Below are positions 8,504 through 17,236 of a DNA stretch of 64,000 bases, one piece after another. The position numbers were made by a program, and so were the translations under genes. The stretch comes from Candidatus Enterococcus myersii (lineage in GTDB: Bacteria; Bacillota; Bacilli; Lactobacillales; Enterococcaceae): NCBI RefSeq assembly GCF_017316025.1, contig NZ_JAFLVT010000008.1, positions 62,001-126,000 of the forward strand, written 5' to 3'. Under the pieces are notes generated by a model, which was not told the origin of the DNA, did no database searches, and saw only the letters and a list, made by a program, of their open reading frames with translations. Every line of letters begins with the position of its first letter. The first letter of the stretch is position 1.

Positions 8504-9535
8504 CTAGTAAGAATCTTCATTTTCCAATTCCAGTATTTTTTGTTCGATAAAGGTCTGATCTGTTTCCGTGAATTTTTCTTTTCCTTTGGCTAGTAATTCT
8601 CTCAAATAAACTTCTGCTTGTTCTGGGCCATAGGCTTGTAGAAAAGCTTCATAAATCATGGCGAGCGATTTCGAAGTGGCATTTTCTAACCATGCTTTCT
8701 TCTTGGAAAAGGTTGGCTTTTCACGAACTACACGTAAGGGGATTTTGGGAATACCCCCCACAAATTTATCCCACCATTTCATGTTCGGCCAACGAGCTTT
8801 GTTGTGATAGTTGACGGGGCCTTTGGGTTTGGTCTTGAAGCTGTAGTGGGAAGCTAAAATGCCACGAATTACCGTATTGAGTGGTATTCCTTTCGCAAGC
8901 TTTTTTACGGCTTGCCGAGCTTTTTGATCGGTTAACTCCAATTCCCAGCGAACCCACTCGTTGACTTGGGCAATTTCTCCCGTTTTATCGCGTATTTCTT
9001 GCTTTTTGTCATAAATCCGCAGTAGTTGTGGCTGAGCGCCAATGTAAAGCGTATGACCAGTCAGAATGCCTTCCTGTAGTTGCCCACTGTTTACTTCCCG
9101 AAAGTGGCGGCTTTGAGAGCTGAGTTGGCCGTTCCTCACGTATTTTTGCAAAGTAGATACAGGAGGAGAGGAGCCGTCAAATAAATCCATTGCCAAGTCG
9201 GCACGAGTAATGGTTCCTTTGGCTTTTAAAATGGTGGCTAAGAATTTCTGCCAATGCCAACCCTCCACACTAGACATATATTCTTCGTATTGGCGACACC
9301 CTTGACCCGATAAGTTTACTAAGAGATTGTGGTGGTGGTCACTTTGGTGAATGATAATATCTGCAAAGGAATAGTGAGAATCGTAAGTGGGAAAAGGACT
9401 CCCTTTCTTTTCTGAAGTAAAGTCAGGAAGGGCAATTCCCAGTAAGTCCGCAACTTTTTCCATCGAAGCATCCGGTAATGAAAAACGCAGAAAATCGATC
9501 AGACATTCGTTACTTTGCCGGTGTGTTTGGTTCAT
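8504..9535 (-). CDS. replication initiation factor / MOBT-type relaxase of element A
   Basis: 343 residues of the Rep_trans family, which includes rolling-circle initiators and the Tn916 Orf20 (MOBT) relaxase. Visible family features are the LSGQGCRQYEEY segment near residue 95 and the ITRADLAMDLFDG segment near residue 130 with conserved acidic residues. Unlike the homologue in element C it has no N-terminal helix-turn-helix. It should nick one strand of the excised circle at an origin to start transfer or replication. The start overlaps the upstream gene by 26 bases with GGAGAA before the ATG. No conjugation genes are seen here, so the element probably needs help from another element to transfer. 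Confidence 0.85.
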   Translation of the reverse strand: MNQTHRQSNECLIDFLRFSLPDASMEKVADLLGIALPDFTSEKKGSPFPTYDSHYSFADIIIHQSDHHHNLLVNLSGQGCRQYEEYMSSVEGWHWQKFLATILKAKGTITRADLAMDLFDGSSPPVSTLQKYVRNGQLSSQSRHFREVNSGQLQEGILTGHTLYIGAQPQLLRIYDKKQEIRDKTGEIAQVNEWVRWELELTDQKARQAVKKLAKGIPLNTVIRGILASHYSFKTKPKGPVNYHNKARWPNMKWWDKFVGGIPKIPLRVVREKPTFSKKKAWLENATSKSLAMIYEAFLQAYGPEQAEVYLRELLAKGKEKFTETDQTFIEQKILELENEDSY

Positions 9536-10022
9536 TCACTTCTCCTAGTTGATAGGAGGTGGCACTGATTTTCAATGCTGCAAATTGCCAGGTGTCAATC
9601 ATTGGTTGACCTTCTCCCACAAATGACTTTTTCTGAATTTTTCGGGGATAGACATTTAAACCATTAAAACGAATGGGAATCAACTCGCCGTCTTCATAGT
9701 TATCTAAAATGGGTAATTCTTCTTGATGCTCGACCACAATGGTAATCGGGGAGCCGAGTTCTGTTCCGCCGTTACTCAGAACCAGTTCGACAAAAGCCCG
9801 ATCATAGACTTTGAAGGTGAGGGTCATTAGCCCGGTTTCTACACGTTCGCCCACATGGTTCTGTTCACGTTCCATCCGCATTTGAATATCACTTTTGGCT
9901 ACAACAAAACGTTGCGGGAGTTTGAATTGTTTGAGATCGAAACGTAGACTGGCTAGATTGACAGTTTCTGAATCGTTGAGTGAGATACTGGTTCCTTTTT
10001 GGATCATTAATTTTTTTGACAT
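9510..10022 (-). CDS. conserved element-associated protein, possibly DUF961-like
   Basis: 170-residue soluble protein upstream of and overlapping the Rep gene. The segment GLMTLTFKVYDRAFVELVL recalls the small DUF961-type proteins encoded beside Rep/relaxase genes in Tn916-like elements, but the similarity is weak and the protein is longer. Start 10022 is chosen because GGAGAAATAC directly precedes that ATG; the frame continues open to 10157 without another good site. Likely co-transcribed with rep, xis and int. Function unknown; an accessory role in origin processing is only a guess. Confidence 0.6.
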   Translation of the reverse strand: MSKKLMIQKGTSISLNDSETVNLASLRFDLKQFKLPQRFVVAKSDIQMRMEREQNHVGERVETGLMTLTFKVYDRAFVELVLSNGGTELGSPITIVVEHQEELPILDNYEDGELIPIRFNGLNVYPRKIQKKSFVGEGQPMIDTWQFAALKISATSYQLGEVNEPNTPAK

Positions 10023-10335
10023 GTGTATTTCTCCTTTGATTTTGAATTTAGTCTTTGTTTTAATTGGTTGAAACAAAGTAGAGTGGGTGCACGAATCAGT
10101 TGCATAAAATTTCCTCCCTTCACTAACAAGAACAATTTGGAACCCCCTATTTTCCAAAAAATGTGGAATCTCTCATAATTTTCTTTATGGATGATTTCTC
10201 TTCCATTACTACTACAATCTGAGTAGGGCAATTTTTCGAAACAACAGGCAATTGAATTAACTTGTAAGAGATTCTTAAACTATTTGCTCCTTAATCGCCT
10301 CATTTCGAAAAAGTTTCTTTTTTGATAAAACACAA

Positions 10336-10395
10336 AAAAGACGTGTAAACGAACTCGGCTCTGCCGCTGGCAGCCGGTCCGTTCACACGTCTTTT
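10336..10395. other. long hairpin of element A
   Basis: Arms AAAAGACGTGTAAAC (10336-10350) and GTTCACACGTCTTTT (10381-10395) pair with one mismatch around a GC-rich tip CTCTGCCGCTGG. Equivalent hairpins with CTGCC in the tip occur in element B (32377-32445) and element C (41269-41324), so this may be an origin structure rather than only a terminator. Confidence 0.65.
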
Positions 10396-10495
10396 GGTTT
10401 TTTATTTAGCTAATTTTGACAAAAATCGAATCTTTGAAGAATGCTCGTGAAGCCTTTTGTAGCAACCATCAGAGGGATTTCCAATGAGTTTGGTA

Positions 10496-10517
10496 CCCCC
10501 GTGTTACTAGCGGGGGG
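10496..10517. other. oriT-like hairpin of element A
   Basis: CCCCC, GTGTTACTAGC, GGGGGG: a short loop flanked by C and G runs, of the same design as the hairpins at 6280-6301 and 41206-41229. It lies upstream of the Rep/relaxase gene, the expected place for a nick region. Confidence 0.5.
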
Positions 10518-10561
10518 AGAAACGTTGCGAGATTGATTGGATTTAGTTAGAAAAAATCTTT

Positions 10562-10849
10562 TTACTTCTTACTATATTTTTTGTCTTTTTGAATTATTTC
10601 TTCAATGTTTTTCTTCGTAACAACTGTTTTTCGAACTTCGCTATCGTACTTAGAGTCAGGATGTGAAATTGAATATCTTACTATATCTAAGTAGCTGTTA
10701 ACTTGAATTTTTTCACCCTCAAGAGTGTTAATTTCTACACCATCTCCTGAAAGATAGGAAATATCTGCAACATTATTTAGATTAATTTCTTTATTCTCAT
10801 CACTATAAAACTGAAAGTAGAACTTAAAACCAAAAAACATAATAATCAT
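10562..10849 (-). CDS. small hypothetical protein with N-terminal hydrophobic segment, probably truncated
   Basis: 95 residues from ATG 10849, though the same frame stays open upstream to about 10885 and adds a further hydrophobic stretch. The N-terminus (MIIMFFGFKFYFQFY) looks like part of a membrane anchor and the rest is charged and soluble. The frame breaks near 10890, where on the other strand a headless relaxase frame begins, so this point looks like a deletion or recombination junction that cut both genes. No family recognised. Confidence 0.45.
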   Translation of the reverse strand: MIIMFFGFKFYFQFYSDENKEINLNNVADISYLSGDGVEINTLEGEKIQVNSYLDIVRYSISHPDSKYDSEVRKTVVTKKNIEEIIQKDKKYSKK

Positions 10850-10890
10850 CGATAAGATTATTAGAACCGATAGACAATGAATATTATGAC

Positions 10891-11295
10891 GCTCTTTTTA
10901 GACGTAATAATATTTATTCTAATGATCCATCCAAATTGAAAAAAGGACAAGCGAACTCTCAGCAAGTTATTCAAGATGCTATTGATGATGTACTGAGAGA
11001 TAAAATGATTACCTCTTTTGAAAAATTTTCAGATACTTTAGCGAAAAATCATGACATAGAAGTTTACAAGTTTTCTAAAAACAGCAACAAATTAGGTTAT
11101 GTGTTGTATAAAAAAGAAGCAAACTTTTATGAGAATAGAGAAAAATTTATTTTTCTAGGTAAAGACAAAGCGTCACGAAAAATACGTGAACCGTATGTTG
11201 AAAAAACATTTAGTGCTAAAAAATTAGGTAAGAGTTATGAGTTAGAGTCGATAGAAAAAGAGCTTGATTATAAGAAGAACAGTTTATTATTTTGA
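10891..11295 (+). pseudogene. 5'-truncated plasmid relaxase fragment (possible)
   Basis: The frame is open from about 10891 with no start signal: it begins DALFRRNNIYSND and continues KKGQANSQQVIQDAIDD, then ~110 charged residues. The opening part resembles the end of the catalytic domain of MobA-type plasmid relaxases and what follows their C-terminal region. The catalytic N-terminus is absent, so it should be inactive. It is followed by an overlapping frame at 11292. The relaxase assignment rests on general resemblance only. Confidence 0.4.
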
Positions 11296-11750
11296 ATCAA
11301 AGAATTAATAAAACAGGGGAACTAGAAGAACCCTTTGTAGAATTAGATGAAATCGCACAACGTCAATTTAATCGAAAAGGTGCGCATCATTTTATGAAGT
11401 ATGACAATTTTTTAAAGTCAGTTGATAAACATTTTGCCACATCACTTGGTTCACTTGATGATCAAGAGTACGAAATAAAAGTACATTTGAAAGTGAACAA
11501 ACAGACTTTAAAAAGTACTGAACATAAAAAAGTTGCAGTCAAAAAGACAGAAAAAAAACAGTACACGTCCCTATATTTTGGTGCAGGGAGTTATACTCAT
11601 ACGCCAAATGCACGAGCCTTGCACCATCAAATTAGTAAAGCTATTAATGATGATGTGAAGATGTATCGTGCTAAAAAAGACTATGAATTTATGCAACATA
11701 AAATCGAAATGGAGCAACAAAGAAGACAAGGATTTGAAATGGATTTTTAA
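11292..11750 (+). CDS. hypothetical protein, continuation of the mobilization fragment
   Basis: 152 residues, starting at TTG 11292 where it overlaps the stop of the preceding frame (TTGA). The product is strongly basic, rich in Lys, Gln and His, with a coiled-coil-like C-terminus (YRAKKDYEFMQHKIEMEQQ). There is no clear ribosome binding site, so it is either translationally coupled or the 3' part of the same broken gene. Plasmid mobilization loci often contain such basic proteins; I cannot name it. Confidence 0.45.
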   Translation: MNQRINKTGELEEPFVELDEIAQRQFNRKGAHHFMKYDNFLKSVDKHFATSLGSLDDQEYEIKVHLKVNKQTLKSTEHKKVAVKKTEKKQYTSLYFGAGSYTHTPNARALHHQISKAINDDVKMYRAKKDYEFMQHKIEMEQQRRQGFEMDF

Positions 11751-11828
11751 AGTATCTTGCCAGGAATTAAATTAGAAAGTTTAATATGGTGAGATTATTT
11801 TTTTAGACATACGCGAGCTACCCACTGT

Positions 11829-11877
11829 CTTTCCAGATAGAGTAGCCATGCTGTCGCAGGCTACTCTATCTGGAAAG
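11829..11877. repeat. 19-bp perfect inverted repeat
   Basis: CTTTCCAGATAGAGTAGCC (11829-11847) and its exact complement (11859-11877) enclose ATGCTGTCGCA; outer bases GAGCTACC and GGTGGCTC extend the pairing. No T run follows, so it is not a standard terminator. It may be a plasmid origin or recombination structure linked to the relaxase fragment. Confidence 0.7.
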
Positions 11878-11952
11878 GTCAATGGTGGCTCTCAATTCCT
11901 GAGGGAGCACGCTCCCTACAGACTCCCTGAATAAAATGAAGAGGTGGACAAT

Positions 11953-12360
11953 ATGAAAAAATCAAAAAATACCGAAACAAAAAAGATAAAACGAGAATTA
12001 AAAATAAAAAAAGAAGCAAAAATTTATGAGGATATTGAGCAACGTGTTGCATGGCTATATGAAAATAAATTTACAAAGATTGATTCAGAAGTTGTATTTG
12101 AAATTAATTTTTACGAGGATGTTTATCAAGAAGATATTGACGAATTAATGTTGTTTCATGCAAAAAAAGTTTTTATGGTGGAAAAAGATGATGAGTATTA
12201 TTGTGGAATAAGAGCTAATCATTTTGTGATTGAAGTTGGTTATTCTGAAATGAGAGCCGGACTAATTTATTTAGTAACAGCTAATCATAAGGGAAATAGA
12301 TGTGTAACAATGATAGCAGAAGAGAATGAAAAATATTTAGAAATATGTTCAATGGAATAG
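11953..12360 (+). CDS. hypothetical protein, 135 residues
   Basis: Begins at ATG 11953 with GAGGTGG at 11941-11947 correctly spaced (GTG 11944 lies inside that site). The first ~35 residues are extremely lysine-rich; the rest is a compact, acidic alpha/beta sequence (for example FEINFYEDVYQEDIDELMLF). No family recognised. It sits between the mobilization fragments and a terminator before the photolyase gene, so it is the last gene of the plasmid-like segment. Confidence 0.55.
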   Translation: MKKSKNTETKKIKRELKIKKEAKIYEDIEQRVAWLYENKFTKIDSEVVFEINFYEDVYQEDIDELMLFHAKKVFMVEKDDEYYCGIRANHFVIEVGYSEMRAGLIYLVTANHKGNRCVTMIAEENEKYLEICSME

Positions 12361-12498
12361 ATAATAAAAAATGAAGCTAGTACTTATGCTACCTTAAAGG
12401 AATCGAATACTGACAACCGTTATTCAAAAAAATATCTTCTTTTGCTTTTTAATCTAATAAAAATAAGTATCTTTTGATACCTCCCCAAAAACCTATGA

Positions 12499-12551
12499 AA
12501 ACAAGCAGAGCAATGGATGTTTCGTTAAAACCATCCGTTGCTCTGCTTGTT
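12499..12551. terminator. long inverted repeat, bidirectional terminator
   Basis: AACAAGCAGAGCAATGGATG (12499-12518) pairs with CATCCGTTGCTCTGCTTGTT (12532-12551), with one mismatch. It separates the mobilization segment from the photolyase cluster. Confidence 0.75.
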
Positions 12552-12623
12552 TGTTATGTATAATAATGCCATAATTTTTTTAAATCACGTATACTAGATA
12601 AAAACAAGTGGGAGGAAATGACG

Positions 12624-14030
12624 ATGACTTCAGTAATGTGGTTTCGTAAAGATTTACGACTTTCAGATAATAAAGCACTAGCAAAAGCTTGTGAGGAATC
12701 AGAGGAATTGATTTTATTTTTTCAATTAAATCCAGAACAATTTATCGAAGGAAGTCCTAACCATCAGGCCTTTTTTTCAAGTGTAGCGTATCTAAAAAAA
12801 CAAATCGATCAACATCGCCACTTGCATGTTCATTTTGGAAATCCTAAAGATTCATTTAAAGAACTATTGAAGGCTGTGCCAGAAATTACAGATATTTATT
12901 TTAATACTGATGAAACGGGATATGGTGCTACTCGTGATCAAGAAATGCGTACTTTTTTTAAAGAACAAAAGATCCAAGTCCACGAATTTATGGATGGGTA
13001 TCTGCATGGAGCAAGAGAAATTACACGAAATGGTAACTATTACAAAGTCTATACACCGTACTATAAAAAATGGATCGAGCAAGTGAAGGAAAGTCCAATC
13101 GAAGTGAATTTAAGCAAAACGACAGTAAAAAGTCAGCTGATTTTTGAAAAAGAAGAAGCGCGATTCAAGACGTTTTGTGAGCAATTACCTGTGCTTGACG
13201 ATCAGCCTTTAGGTGAAGCCTATGCAATAGAACGACTGAAGAAATTTGTCAAAGAAGATCTTAAAGTATATGATCAAAAGCGCGATATTCCTGAAGCAGA
13301 TCAAACCAGTCGCTTGTCTCGTCACTTGCGTACCGGTGAAATTTCGATTCGTACAGTTTGGCAAGCAGTTCAAAAGGCACCGAATTCGACCGGTAAAACG
13401 ACATTCGAAAAAGAATTGTGCTGGCGTGATTTTTACCACATGATCTACGTAGCTTTTCCAAAACAAAAAGAAGAAAGTATCCAAGAAAATTATCGATATG
13501 TCGAATGGGAAAATAAACGAGCTGACTTTAAAAAATGGCAAGCTGGTCAAACGGGGTTTCCAATCGTGGATGCGGCGATGCATCAGTTGAATGAAACCGG
13601 CTGGATGCACAATCGTTTGCGGATGATCACAGCTTCTTTTTTAACTAAGGATCTTTTAATCGATTGGCGCTGGGGTGAAAAGTATTTTCAGCAGATGCTA
13701 GTTGACTATGATCCGGCAAGCAATATTGGCGGCTGGCAATGGGCGGCTTCGACAGGTACCGATGCAGTTCCTTATTTTCGAATTTTCAATCCGACTACGC
13801 AATCCGAAAAATTTGATCCAAAAGGAGACTTTATTCGAACGTTTGTACCAGAGTTAAAAGCAATACCAAATAAATTTATCCATCAACCTGAAAAAATGAC
13901 CGAAGCACAACAAAAAGAATATGGGATTCAGTTAGGTGAAACGTATCCGTTGCCGATAGTGGACCATAAAGAACAACGTAAAAGAGCACTTGCAAAGTAT
14001 GAATTTAGTAAAGAAAGAGCACAAGAATAG
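12624..14030 (+). CDS. phrB: deoxyribodipyrimidine photolyase
   Basis: Light-driven repair enzyme that splits UV-induced pyrimidine dimers, 468 residues, usual family length. It opens with the photolyase domain (VMWFRKDLRLSDN) that binds the antenna pigment and ends with the FAD-binding domain, where LSRHLRTGEISIRTVW, LCWRDFYHMI, WMHNRLRMITASFLTKDL, IDWRWGEKYF and the terminal GGWQWAASTGTDA are recognisable. ATG 12624 is chosen over 12618 because GGGAGG (12610-12615) is then 8 bases away. It opens a cluster of stress and membrane genes and has its own terminator, so it is probably transcribed alone. Confidence 0.95.
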   Translation: MTSVMWFRKDLRLSDNKALAKACEESEELILFFQLNPEQFIEGSPNHQAFFSSVAYLKKQIDQHRHLHVHFGNPKDSFKELLKAVPEITDIYFNTDETGYGATRDQEMRTFFKEQKIQVHEFMDGYLHGAREITRNGNYYKVYTPYYKKWIEQVKESPIEVNLSKTTVKSQLIFEKEEARFKTFCEQLPVLDDQPLGEAYAIERLKKFVKEDLKVYDQKRDIPEADQTSRLSRHLRTGEISIRTVWQAVQKAPNSTGKTTFEKELCWRDFYHMIYVAFPKQKEESIQENYRYVEWENKRADFKKWQAGQTGFPIVDAAMHQLNETGWMHNRLRMITASFLTKDLLIDWRWGEKYFQQMLVDYDPASNIGGWQWAASTGTDAVPYFRIFNPTTQSEKFDPKGDFIRTFVPELKAIPNKFIHQPEKMTEAQQKEYGIQLGETYPLPIVDHKEQRKRALAKYEFSKERAQE

Positions 14031-14037
14031 TATTGCG

Positions 14038-14070
14038 AAAGGACTTACAGTACTGTAAGTCTTTTCTTTT
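14038..14070 (+). terminator. terminator after the photolyase gene
   Basis: Palindrome ACTTACAGTACTGTAAGT (14044-14061) followed by CTTTTCTTTTT. Confidence 0.8.
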
Positions 14071-14080
14071 TGTTTAATTC

Positions 14081-14138
14081 TTGACTTTAAAAAATAGTTC
14101 GATTAGAATAATAAATAAGAAGTGACGAAATGTCACTT
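14081..14138 (+). promoter_or_regulatory. promoter and TetR-type operator of the heme-efflux operon
   Basis: TTGACT at 14081-14086 and TAGAAT at 14104-14109 are 17 bases apart. Just downstream is a perfect inverted repeat, AAGTGAC (14120-14126) / GTCACTT (14132-14138), spaced by GAAAT. It covers the transcription start of the TetR gene, the expected place for autorepression. Confidence 0.75.
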
Positions 14139-14155
14139 TTGAAGGAGCGAGTAAA

Positions 14156-14752
14156 ATGCCAACACAAACTTTTTATAATTTAGCCGATGAAAAACGTATG
14201 TTGATTGAAGGAAGCTTAATCGATTTGTTCAATGAATTCCATATTAGTCAAGTCAAAGTAGCGCAAGTCGTAGAAACGACTGGAATCTCACGAGCAGCGT
14301 TTTATAAATACTTTGTCAATCTAGAAGATGCTCATCGGTATATTGTCCAAAAATTTGCCAATCAGATCCATCATGATATTTTAGATGCAGTCATGGCGAC
14401 ACCAGAAGACATATTCTTTGGTTTGAAAGAATATTTGATAACCAGTCTGACGCTCGATCGTTTGAGCCAAGAATTCAAAGGATTACACTTATTGCTTAAA
14501 GGAGAGACGACGACTTTATATAAGCGCACAACAGTCGACGAGAGTAAACACTTCATCGGTCAGTGGATGCGTTTATTAAAACAAAACCAATTTAACATCG
14601 AGACGAAAGAAGAAGCACATGCGTTTTTATTCTTTTTAATGGATCTGGTGACAGATTCCATCACTTCAGCGCTCGTCAATGAATGGACTGAAGATGAACT
14701 AGTAGCTGATTTTGATTTTCGAACACAATGGTTAATTAAAGGCTTAAGATAA
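14156..14752 (+). CDS. fhtR: TetR-family regulator, FhtR-like heme sensor
   Basis: 198 residues. The N-terminal ~55 residues are a TetR helix-turn-helix (VAQVVETTGISRAAFYKYFVN); the rest is the helical ligand-binding domain, with several histidines, including a pair at 72-73. It lies directly upstream of an HrtB/HrtA-type pair, the arrangement described for FhtR of Enterococcus faecalis, a repressor released by heme. From this I infer that it binds the palindrome at 14120-14138 and is relieved by heme. GGAGCGAG before the ATG fixes the start. The ligand is inferred from context, not from residues. Confidence 0.78.
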   Translation: MPTQTFYNLADEKRMLIEGSLIDLFNEFHISQVKVAQVVETTGISRAAFYKYFVNLEDAHRYIVQKFANQIHHDILDAVMATPEDIFFGLKEYLITSLTLDRLSQEFKGLHLLLKGETTTLYKRTTVDESKHFIGQWMRLLKQNQFNIETKEEAHAFLFFLMDLVTDSITSALVNEWTEDELVADFDFRTQWLIKGLR

Positions 14753-14766
14753 AATTGGAGCGATAA

Positions 14767-15834
14767 ATGATGTTTTTAGCTTTAAACGAAATTCGACATT
14801 CAAAACTACGATATAGTTTAGTGATCGGTGTGATGTTTCTGATTGCTTACTTGGTCTTCTTTTTAACAGGCCTATCTTATGGGTTAGCGCAAGAATTTCA
14901 AATGTCGATTGATAAATGGAAAGCCGATAATGTTATTTTAACAAGTGTTTCAAATGATAATTTAAATATGTCGATGATTACGCAAAAAGAATTCGATGCT
15001 ATTAAAGCAAGTGATAAAGCAGGCTTAGTTCAAAAACCAGGTATTTTGGTCAAAGGTAATGATCAAGATGATAAGGTAAACGTTACGTTTTTTGGAATCG
15101 ACAAAGAGCAGTTTATTGCGCCAAATATTATTGAAGGGAAAATGTTTAGCGAAAAGAATGAAGCAGTGGCCGATGAAAGTGTGAAAAAACAATATAACAT
15201 CAAACTGGGGGATACAGTCAGTGTAGCTGGGACAGATGAAAAAGTAAAAATCGTTGGATTTACAGATAAAGCAAGTTACTCTGCCTCACCTGTTCTTTAT
15301 GTATCGTATGCCACAACGACCGATTTAGGTGGTGCACCCACTAAAAATAACGAACAAATATATAATGCAGTTGTGACCAGAGGGACTGTCAAAGATCTAC
15401 CAAAAGGTTTAGAAAAATTAACGATCGCAACATTTATTAATAAACTGCCAGGATACAACGCACAAGTATTAACATTTAGCTTTATGATTGGCTTTTTAGT
15501 CGTGATTGCTGCTGTCGTGATTGGGATTTTCGTGTATGTACTTACGATGCAAAAAATCAATATCTTTGGTGTGATGAAAGCTCAAGGGATCTCAAGTGCC
15601 TATATCGCACGCTCCGTAATTGCCCAAACGTTCTTTTTAGCTGTCGTAGGAGTCGTTGTCGGGTTGCTTGCAACACTAGGTTCTGCATTGTTATTGCCTC
15701 AAGCCGTACCATTCCAAGTGAATACGATGTTCTTTGTAGGTATTAGTGTCTTGATGGTGGTCATTGCGATCTTAGGTGCCGTGTTCTCAGTACGCACGAT
15801 CGTGAAAATCGACCCGTTGAAAGCCATTGGATAA
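14767..15834 (+). CDS. hrtB: ABC transporter permease, HrtB-type heme exporter
   Basis: 355-residue FtsX/MacB-type permease with the expected topology: an N-terminal membrane helix (SLVIGVMFLIAYLVFFLTG), a ~200-residue extracellular domain, and three C-terminal helices starting near residue 235 (FMIGFLVVIAAVVIGIFVYV). The opening MFLALNEIRHSKLRYS is typical of HrtB proteins. With HrtA it would pull heme out of the membrane and protect against its toxicity. Two ATGs are adjacent (14767, 14770). It shares most of its sequence with the paralogue at 23105-24172. Confidence 0.85.
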   Translation: MMFLALNEIRHSKLRYSLVIGVMFLIAYLVFFLTGLSYGLAQEFQMSIDKWKADNVILTSVSNDNLNMSMITQKEFDAIKASDKAGLVQKPGILVKGNDQDDKVNVTFFGIDKEQFIAPNIIEGKMFSEKNEAVADESVKKQYNIKLGDTVSVAGTDEKVKIVGFTDKASYSASPVLYVSYATTTDLGGAPTKNNEQIYNAVVTRGTVKDLPKGLEKLTIATFINKLPGYNAQVLTFSFMIGFLVVIAAVVIGIFVYVLTMQKINIFGVMKAQGISSAYIARSVIAQTFFLAVVGVVVGLLATLGSALLLPQAVPFQVNTMFFVGISVLMVVIAILGAVFSVRTIVKIDPLKAIG

Positions 15835-15846
15835 GGAGGAGATTAG

Positions 15847-16536
15847 ATGAAAGCTATTGAATTAAAAAATGTAACCAAATATTTTAAAGACGGCGACGAA
15901 ACGATCGAAGCCTTGAAACCCACTAATTTTTCGGTTGAAAAAGGCGAGTTTGTTGCAATCATCGGTCCTTCTGGTTCGGGAAAAAGTACCTTTTTAACGA
16001 TCACTGGAGGCTTGCAATCACCTTCTGAAGGAGAAGTATTGATCAACGGACAACCATTTAGTGATAAAAAAGAAAAGGAACGTGCTAAATTACGATTTGA
16101 TGAAATTGGTTTTATCTTACAAGCATCAAATCTCGTTCCATTTTTGACGGTCAAACAACAAATGAAGCTTGTGGATAAAGTGACACGGGCAAAATCTAAA
16201 ATCGATGTTGAACAGTTATTCAAACAATTAGGCGTAGCAAAATTAAAAAATAAATATCCAGAAGAATTATCTGGAGGAGAGCGTCAACGAATCGCGATTA
16301 TCCGAGCGCTTTACAATGATCCAACGATTATTTTAGCCGATGAACCAACTGCGAGTTTAGATACAGAGAAATCGTATGAAGTGGTTAAAATTTTAGCAAA
16401 AGAAACAAAAGAAAAAAATAAAGCAACGATTATGGTTACACATGATATTCGTTTAGTTGATTTTTGTGATAAAGTATACGTGATGAAAGATGGCGTATTG
16501 ACACAAAAAGATCATGTAAAAGCCGAGGAAGTTTAG
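15847..16536 (+). CDS. hrtA: ABC transporter ATP-binding protein, HrtA-type
   Basis: 229-residue ATPase with GPSGSGKS (Walker A), LSGGERQR (signature) and IILADEPTASLD (Walker B), followed by MVTHDIRLVDF. It follows hrtB by 12 bases with AAGGAGGAG at 15833-15841, so the two form one operon under the TetR gene. It powers heme export by HrtB in the inferred model. A shorter paralogue lies at 24184-24834. Confidence 0.87.
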   Translation: MKAIELKNVTKYFKDGDETIEALKPTNFSVEKGEFVAIIGPSGSGKSTFLTITGGLQSPSEGEVLINGQPFSDKKEKERAKLRFDEIGFILQASNLVPFLTVKQQMKLVDKVTRAKSKIDVEQLFKQLGVAKLKNKYPEELSGGERQRIAIIRALYNDPTIILADEPTASLDTEKSYEVVKILAKETKEKNKATIMVTHDIRLVDFCDKVYVMKDGVLTQKDHVKAEEV

Positions 16537-16542
16537 GGGGAA

Positions 16543-16953
16543 ATGATGAAAAAACTAGTCAGAGTAAGTATGTCGTATATGATCATTGGATTATTATTTG
16601 GGGTTTATTATAGAGAATTGACTAAATGGTTTGATTTTAGTGGGAAAACACAACTAAGTACCCTACACACACATACGTTAGTCTTGGGGATGTTTTTCTT
16701 CTTGATTGTGTTATTATTAGAAAAAAATTTCCATATTACAGCACATAAATGGTACAAGCGATTTTATATCACGTACAATATCGGTTTGGGAATCACCTTA
16801 TTACTTATGTTGATCCACGGAACAATGACCGTGATGGGGATTGAAAGTTCAGCAGCGATCTCAGGTATTGCCGGTCTAGGACATATTATCATGACGATCG
16901 GGTTAGGTTTTTTCTTTGCTATATTATTTGGTTCAGTAGAAGAGCATGCGTAG
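16543..16953 (+). CDS. DUF2871-type four-helix membrane protein
   Basis: 136 residues with four hydrophobic helices (around 8-24, 42-62, 73-95 and 102-128). Histidines in or at the helices (LHTHTLVLGM, LIHGTM, GLGHIIM) are conserved in position in this family as I know it and could bind a metal or heme; that is inference. It starts 6 bases after hrtA with AGGGGG upstream, so it belongs to the same operon. Its place after a heme exporter suggests a related membrane role. Function not established. Confidence 0.75.
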   Translation: MMKKLVRVSMSYMIIGLLFGVYYRELTKWFDFSGKTQLSTLHTHTLVLGMFFFLIVLLLEKNFHITAHKWYKRFYITYNIGLGITLLLMLIHGTMTVMGIESSAAISGIAGLGHIIMTIGLGFFFAILFGSVEEHA

Positions 16954-17049
16954 AGCATGTTCTTTTTTTGTCATAAAAAGTGGTTCTTTGTCAAACGCAC
17001 ATGAATTCGCAAACTCATTCACCCTGAAGAATGAAAGATAGAATTGTAG

Positions 17050-17236
17050 TATAATTATGGTGGAAAGGAAAAAAGCCGCCACCATTTTGGAAAAGAATGT
17101 TATGCCGATTGTCAAACTGGCTTGCTTTATTTCTCGAGAACCCTGAAATATTGCCAATGAGCATGTGTATAAAAATTTGATTTTACATGAAATAAAGCAC
17201 TCCTTTCCGAAAATTATGTGAAAGGAGTGTCTTTTT
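17050..17236 (+). ncRNA. candidate IS110 bridge RNA and left end
   Basis: The non-coding segment before the IS110 transposase has a TATAAT box (17050-17055), a hairpin with arms ATGGTGG (17057-17063) and CCACCAT (17079-17085), and a perfect 10-bp hairpin CACTCCTTTC (17198-17207) / GAAAGGAGTG (17220-17229) directly before the start codon. IS110 elements of this organisation are known to transcribe a bridge RNA from their left end that selects target and donor DNA. Exact ends and loops cannot be set by eye. Confidence 0.5.
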
